Shown: piece after piece, positions 5,997 to 6,900 of the stretch
Layout of the letters: every line of letters begins with the position of its first letter
Numbering within the stretch: the first letter of the stretch is position 1
NCBI GenBank assembly: GCA_014859615.1
Contig: JACUTX010000141.1
Span: 1-6,900, forward strand
Direction: 5' to 3'
Length of the DNA stretch: 6,900 bases
Source of the DNA: Desulfuromonadales bacterium
Lineage (GTDB): Bacteria > Desulfobacterota > Desulfuromonadia > Desulfuromonadales > UBA2294
Translations under genes and position numbers: made by a program
The notes under the pieces: model-generated
Database searches by the model: none
What the model was told of the DNA's origin: nothing
Seen by the model: the letters and a program-made list of their open reading frames with translations, nothing else

Positions 5997-6017
5997 ATCA
6001 AAAAGAGGAGGCAGTCC

Positions 6018-6884
6018 ATGATTAAAAAGGTTGGTTTTGTTGGGCTCGGAACTGTTGGCAGACACATGGCGATCAACCTGATGAAGGGGGACTATGATCT
6101 GACCGTTTTTGACAATAATGCTGAAAACGTCAGTGAACTGGCGAAGCTGGGAGCTACCGCCGCCGCCAGTGCCATTGACGCGACCAGAGGCAAAGATCTG
6201 GTCATCGCGATCCTGGCGGAGAGAGAAGAGTTGAAAGCGACTCTCTCTACTGAGACAGGTTTTCTTGACGGCCTTGATCCAGGGACTATCCTCGTGGACA
6301 TGGGGACCCATTCCCTTGAAACCACTCTCGAGCTGGCAGAAAAAGCAGCGAATCAGGGGATCATGTTTCTGGAAGCCCCTGTCTGGGGGAGCAAGGAACA
6401 TGCTGCCAATGGTCTGCTGACCATTCTGACCGGGGGTGATCTGACCGTCCTCGGTCGCTGCCGTGAACTCTTTTCCTATATCTCCCTCAATCTCATTCAT
6501 CTGGGCGAGGTTGGTTCTGCGACCCGCATGAAATTCGTGGTCACCCTGTTCCAGGCGCACTTGATGGAAGGGCTGTCCGAGGCGCTGGTGTTTGGCGACA
6601 AGCTCGGCTTCAGTGTCGACAGGATCCTTGAAGTTTTCGATTCCGGCGGTCTGGCGTCTCCACTGGTGCATTCCAAAGGGCGCACCATCTCGCGCGGCAA
6701 TTTCACACGAAATCTGGCACTGAAATATGTCTTCGAAGAGTTGCAGACGGTCAAGGACGTTGCGGACAGGGAGAATCTGCAGTTGCCCGGCAATGACGCC
6801 GTCGTCAAGGTCTACGCGCAGGCCATTAAAGATGGTCGTGGCGAGGAAGATTACTCTGCCGTGATCAAGGTCCTTCGTGGTTAG
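6018..6884 (+). CDS. Beta-hydroxyacid dehydrogenase-family NAD(P)-dependent oxidoreductase (3-hydroxyisobutyrate dehydrogenase / GLYR type)
   Basis: A complete 288-residue cytoplasmic enzyme, normal length for the family. The Rossmann domain has GFVGLGTVG (6-14) with the glycine-rich loop. D32 at the end of the second strand, with N33 where NADP-specific members have Arg, points to NAD. The C-terminal helical domain begins near 163 and carries the catalytic lysine K172 in GSATRMKFVV (166-175). T97, in DMGTHS, is kept. Other pocket positions depart from glyoxylate/succinic semialdehyde reductases and 3-hydroxyisobutyrate dehydrogenases: EAPVWGS (119-125) has W123 instead of Ser, T176 replaces the usual Asn, L233 replaces Phe, and E240-E241 replace Lys-Asp. 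The substrate is therefore probably not one of the classic ones. The ATG at 6018 is chosen over one at 5976 because GAGGAGG (6005-6011) lies six bases before it, and the family start MIKKVGFVGLG fits. The gene stands alone in the window; 16 bases follow its stop. Confidence 0.9.
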   Translation: MIKKVGFVGLGTVGRHMAINLMKGDYDLTVFDNNAENVSELAKLGATAAASAIDATRGKDLVIAILAEREELKATLSTETGFLDGLDPGTILVDMGTHSLETTLELAEKAANQGIMFLEAPVWGSKEHAANGLLTILTGGDLTVLGRCRELFSYISLNLIHLGEVGSATRMKFVVTLFQAHLMEGLSEALVFGDKLGFSVDRILEVFDSGGLASPLVHSKGRTISRGNFTRNLALKYVFEELQTVKDVADRENLQLPGNDAVVKVYAQAIKDGRGEEDYSAVIKVLRG

Positions 6885-6900
6885 TTTTCGGTGGTAGGCA

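Larger units (their letters stand above)
5570..6017. other. Non-coding gap upstream of the dehydrogenase gene
   Basis: I see no believable gene in these 448 bases: the open frames overlap the tRNA or its terminator or run antisense to the dehydrogenase, and none has a ribosome site. It contains an 18-bp dyad, CTGATC-N6-GATCAG (5747-5764), two TTGCAT copies (5770-5775 and 5793-5798), an isolated TTGACA (5875-5880) without a good -10 box, a run of eight T (5915-5922) with no hairpin, and the direct repeats and promoter candidate just before the dehydrogenase. Its length suggests regulatory DNA or a decayed gene. Confidence 0.5.

Noticed and set aside
5832..6671. Minus-strand frame of 279 codons
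   Set aside because: It is antisense to the dehydrogenase, which has a good ribosome site and family motifs; the upstream part shows no protein features.

Overview
The window looks like chromosomal DNA of a Gram-negative bacterium. The protein types and gene context best fit the Desulfuromonadales (Geobacter, Desulfuromonas and relatives), but this is an impression from family resemblance, not a search result. Most of the window is ordinary housekeeping and transport content. I see no mobile element, CRISPR array or phage gene.

Bases 1-5096 are a minus-strand block. Read in its own direction, it begins with a 486-residue regulator (5096-3636) that has two CBS domains followed by a DUF294 nucleotidyltransferase-like domain and its C-terminal partner. 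A gap of about 700 bases follows, rich in A/T runs, which appears to hold the promoter and a long leader for the next operon. That operon is a two-gene sodium:solute symporter of the VC_2705 type: the DUF4212 small subunit (2935-2678) and the 12-13-helix large subunit (2677-860). The two genes abut as TAA-ATG and end at a strong hairpin terminator (792-826). Beyond the terminator lies a separately transcribed 130-residue membrane protein that I do not recognise (552-160), with its own terminator (58-90).

Bases 5097-6900 are plus-strand. A tRNA-Leu(CAA) gene (5439-5523) has a near-consensus promoter with a GC-rich discriminator and a 17-bp hairpin terminator. After about 450 non-coding bases comes a complete gene for a beta-hydroxyacid dehydrogenase-family oxidoreductase (6018-6884). 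This protein keeps the catalytic lysine but differs at several substrate-pocket positions that are normally conserved.

How the parts may work together: VC_2705/DUF4212 symporters probably import acetate or a similar small monocarboxylate, and CBS-DUF294 proteins are often found beside them. It is therefore reasonable to infer that the 486-residue protein senses a nucleotide or energy state and adjusts carboxylate uptake or use. The tRNA and the dehydrogenase look unrelated to that block. The items most worth a second look are the divergent dehydrogenase active site, the regulator-transporter pairing, the unknown membrane protein, and the repeats in the three large non-coding gaps.
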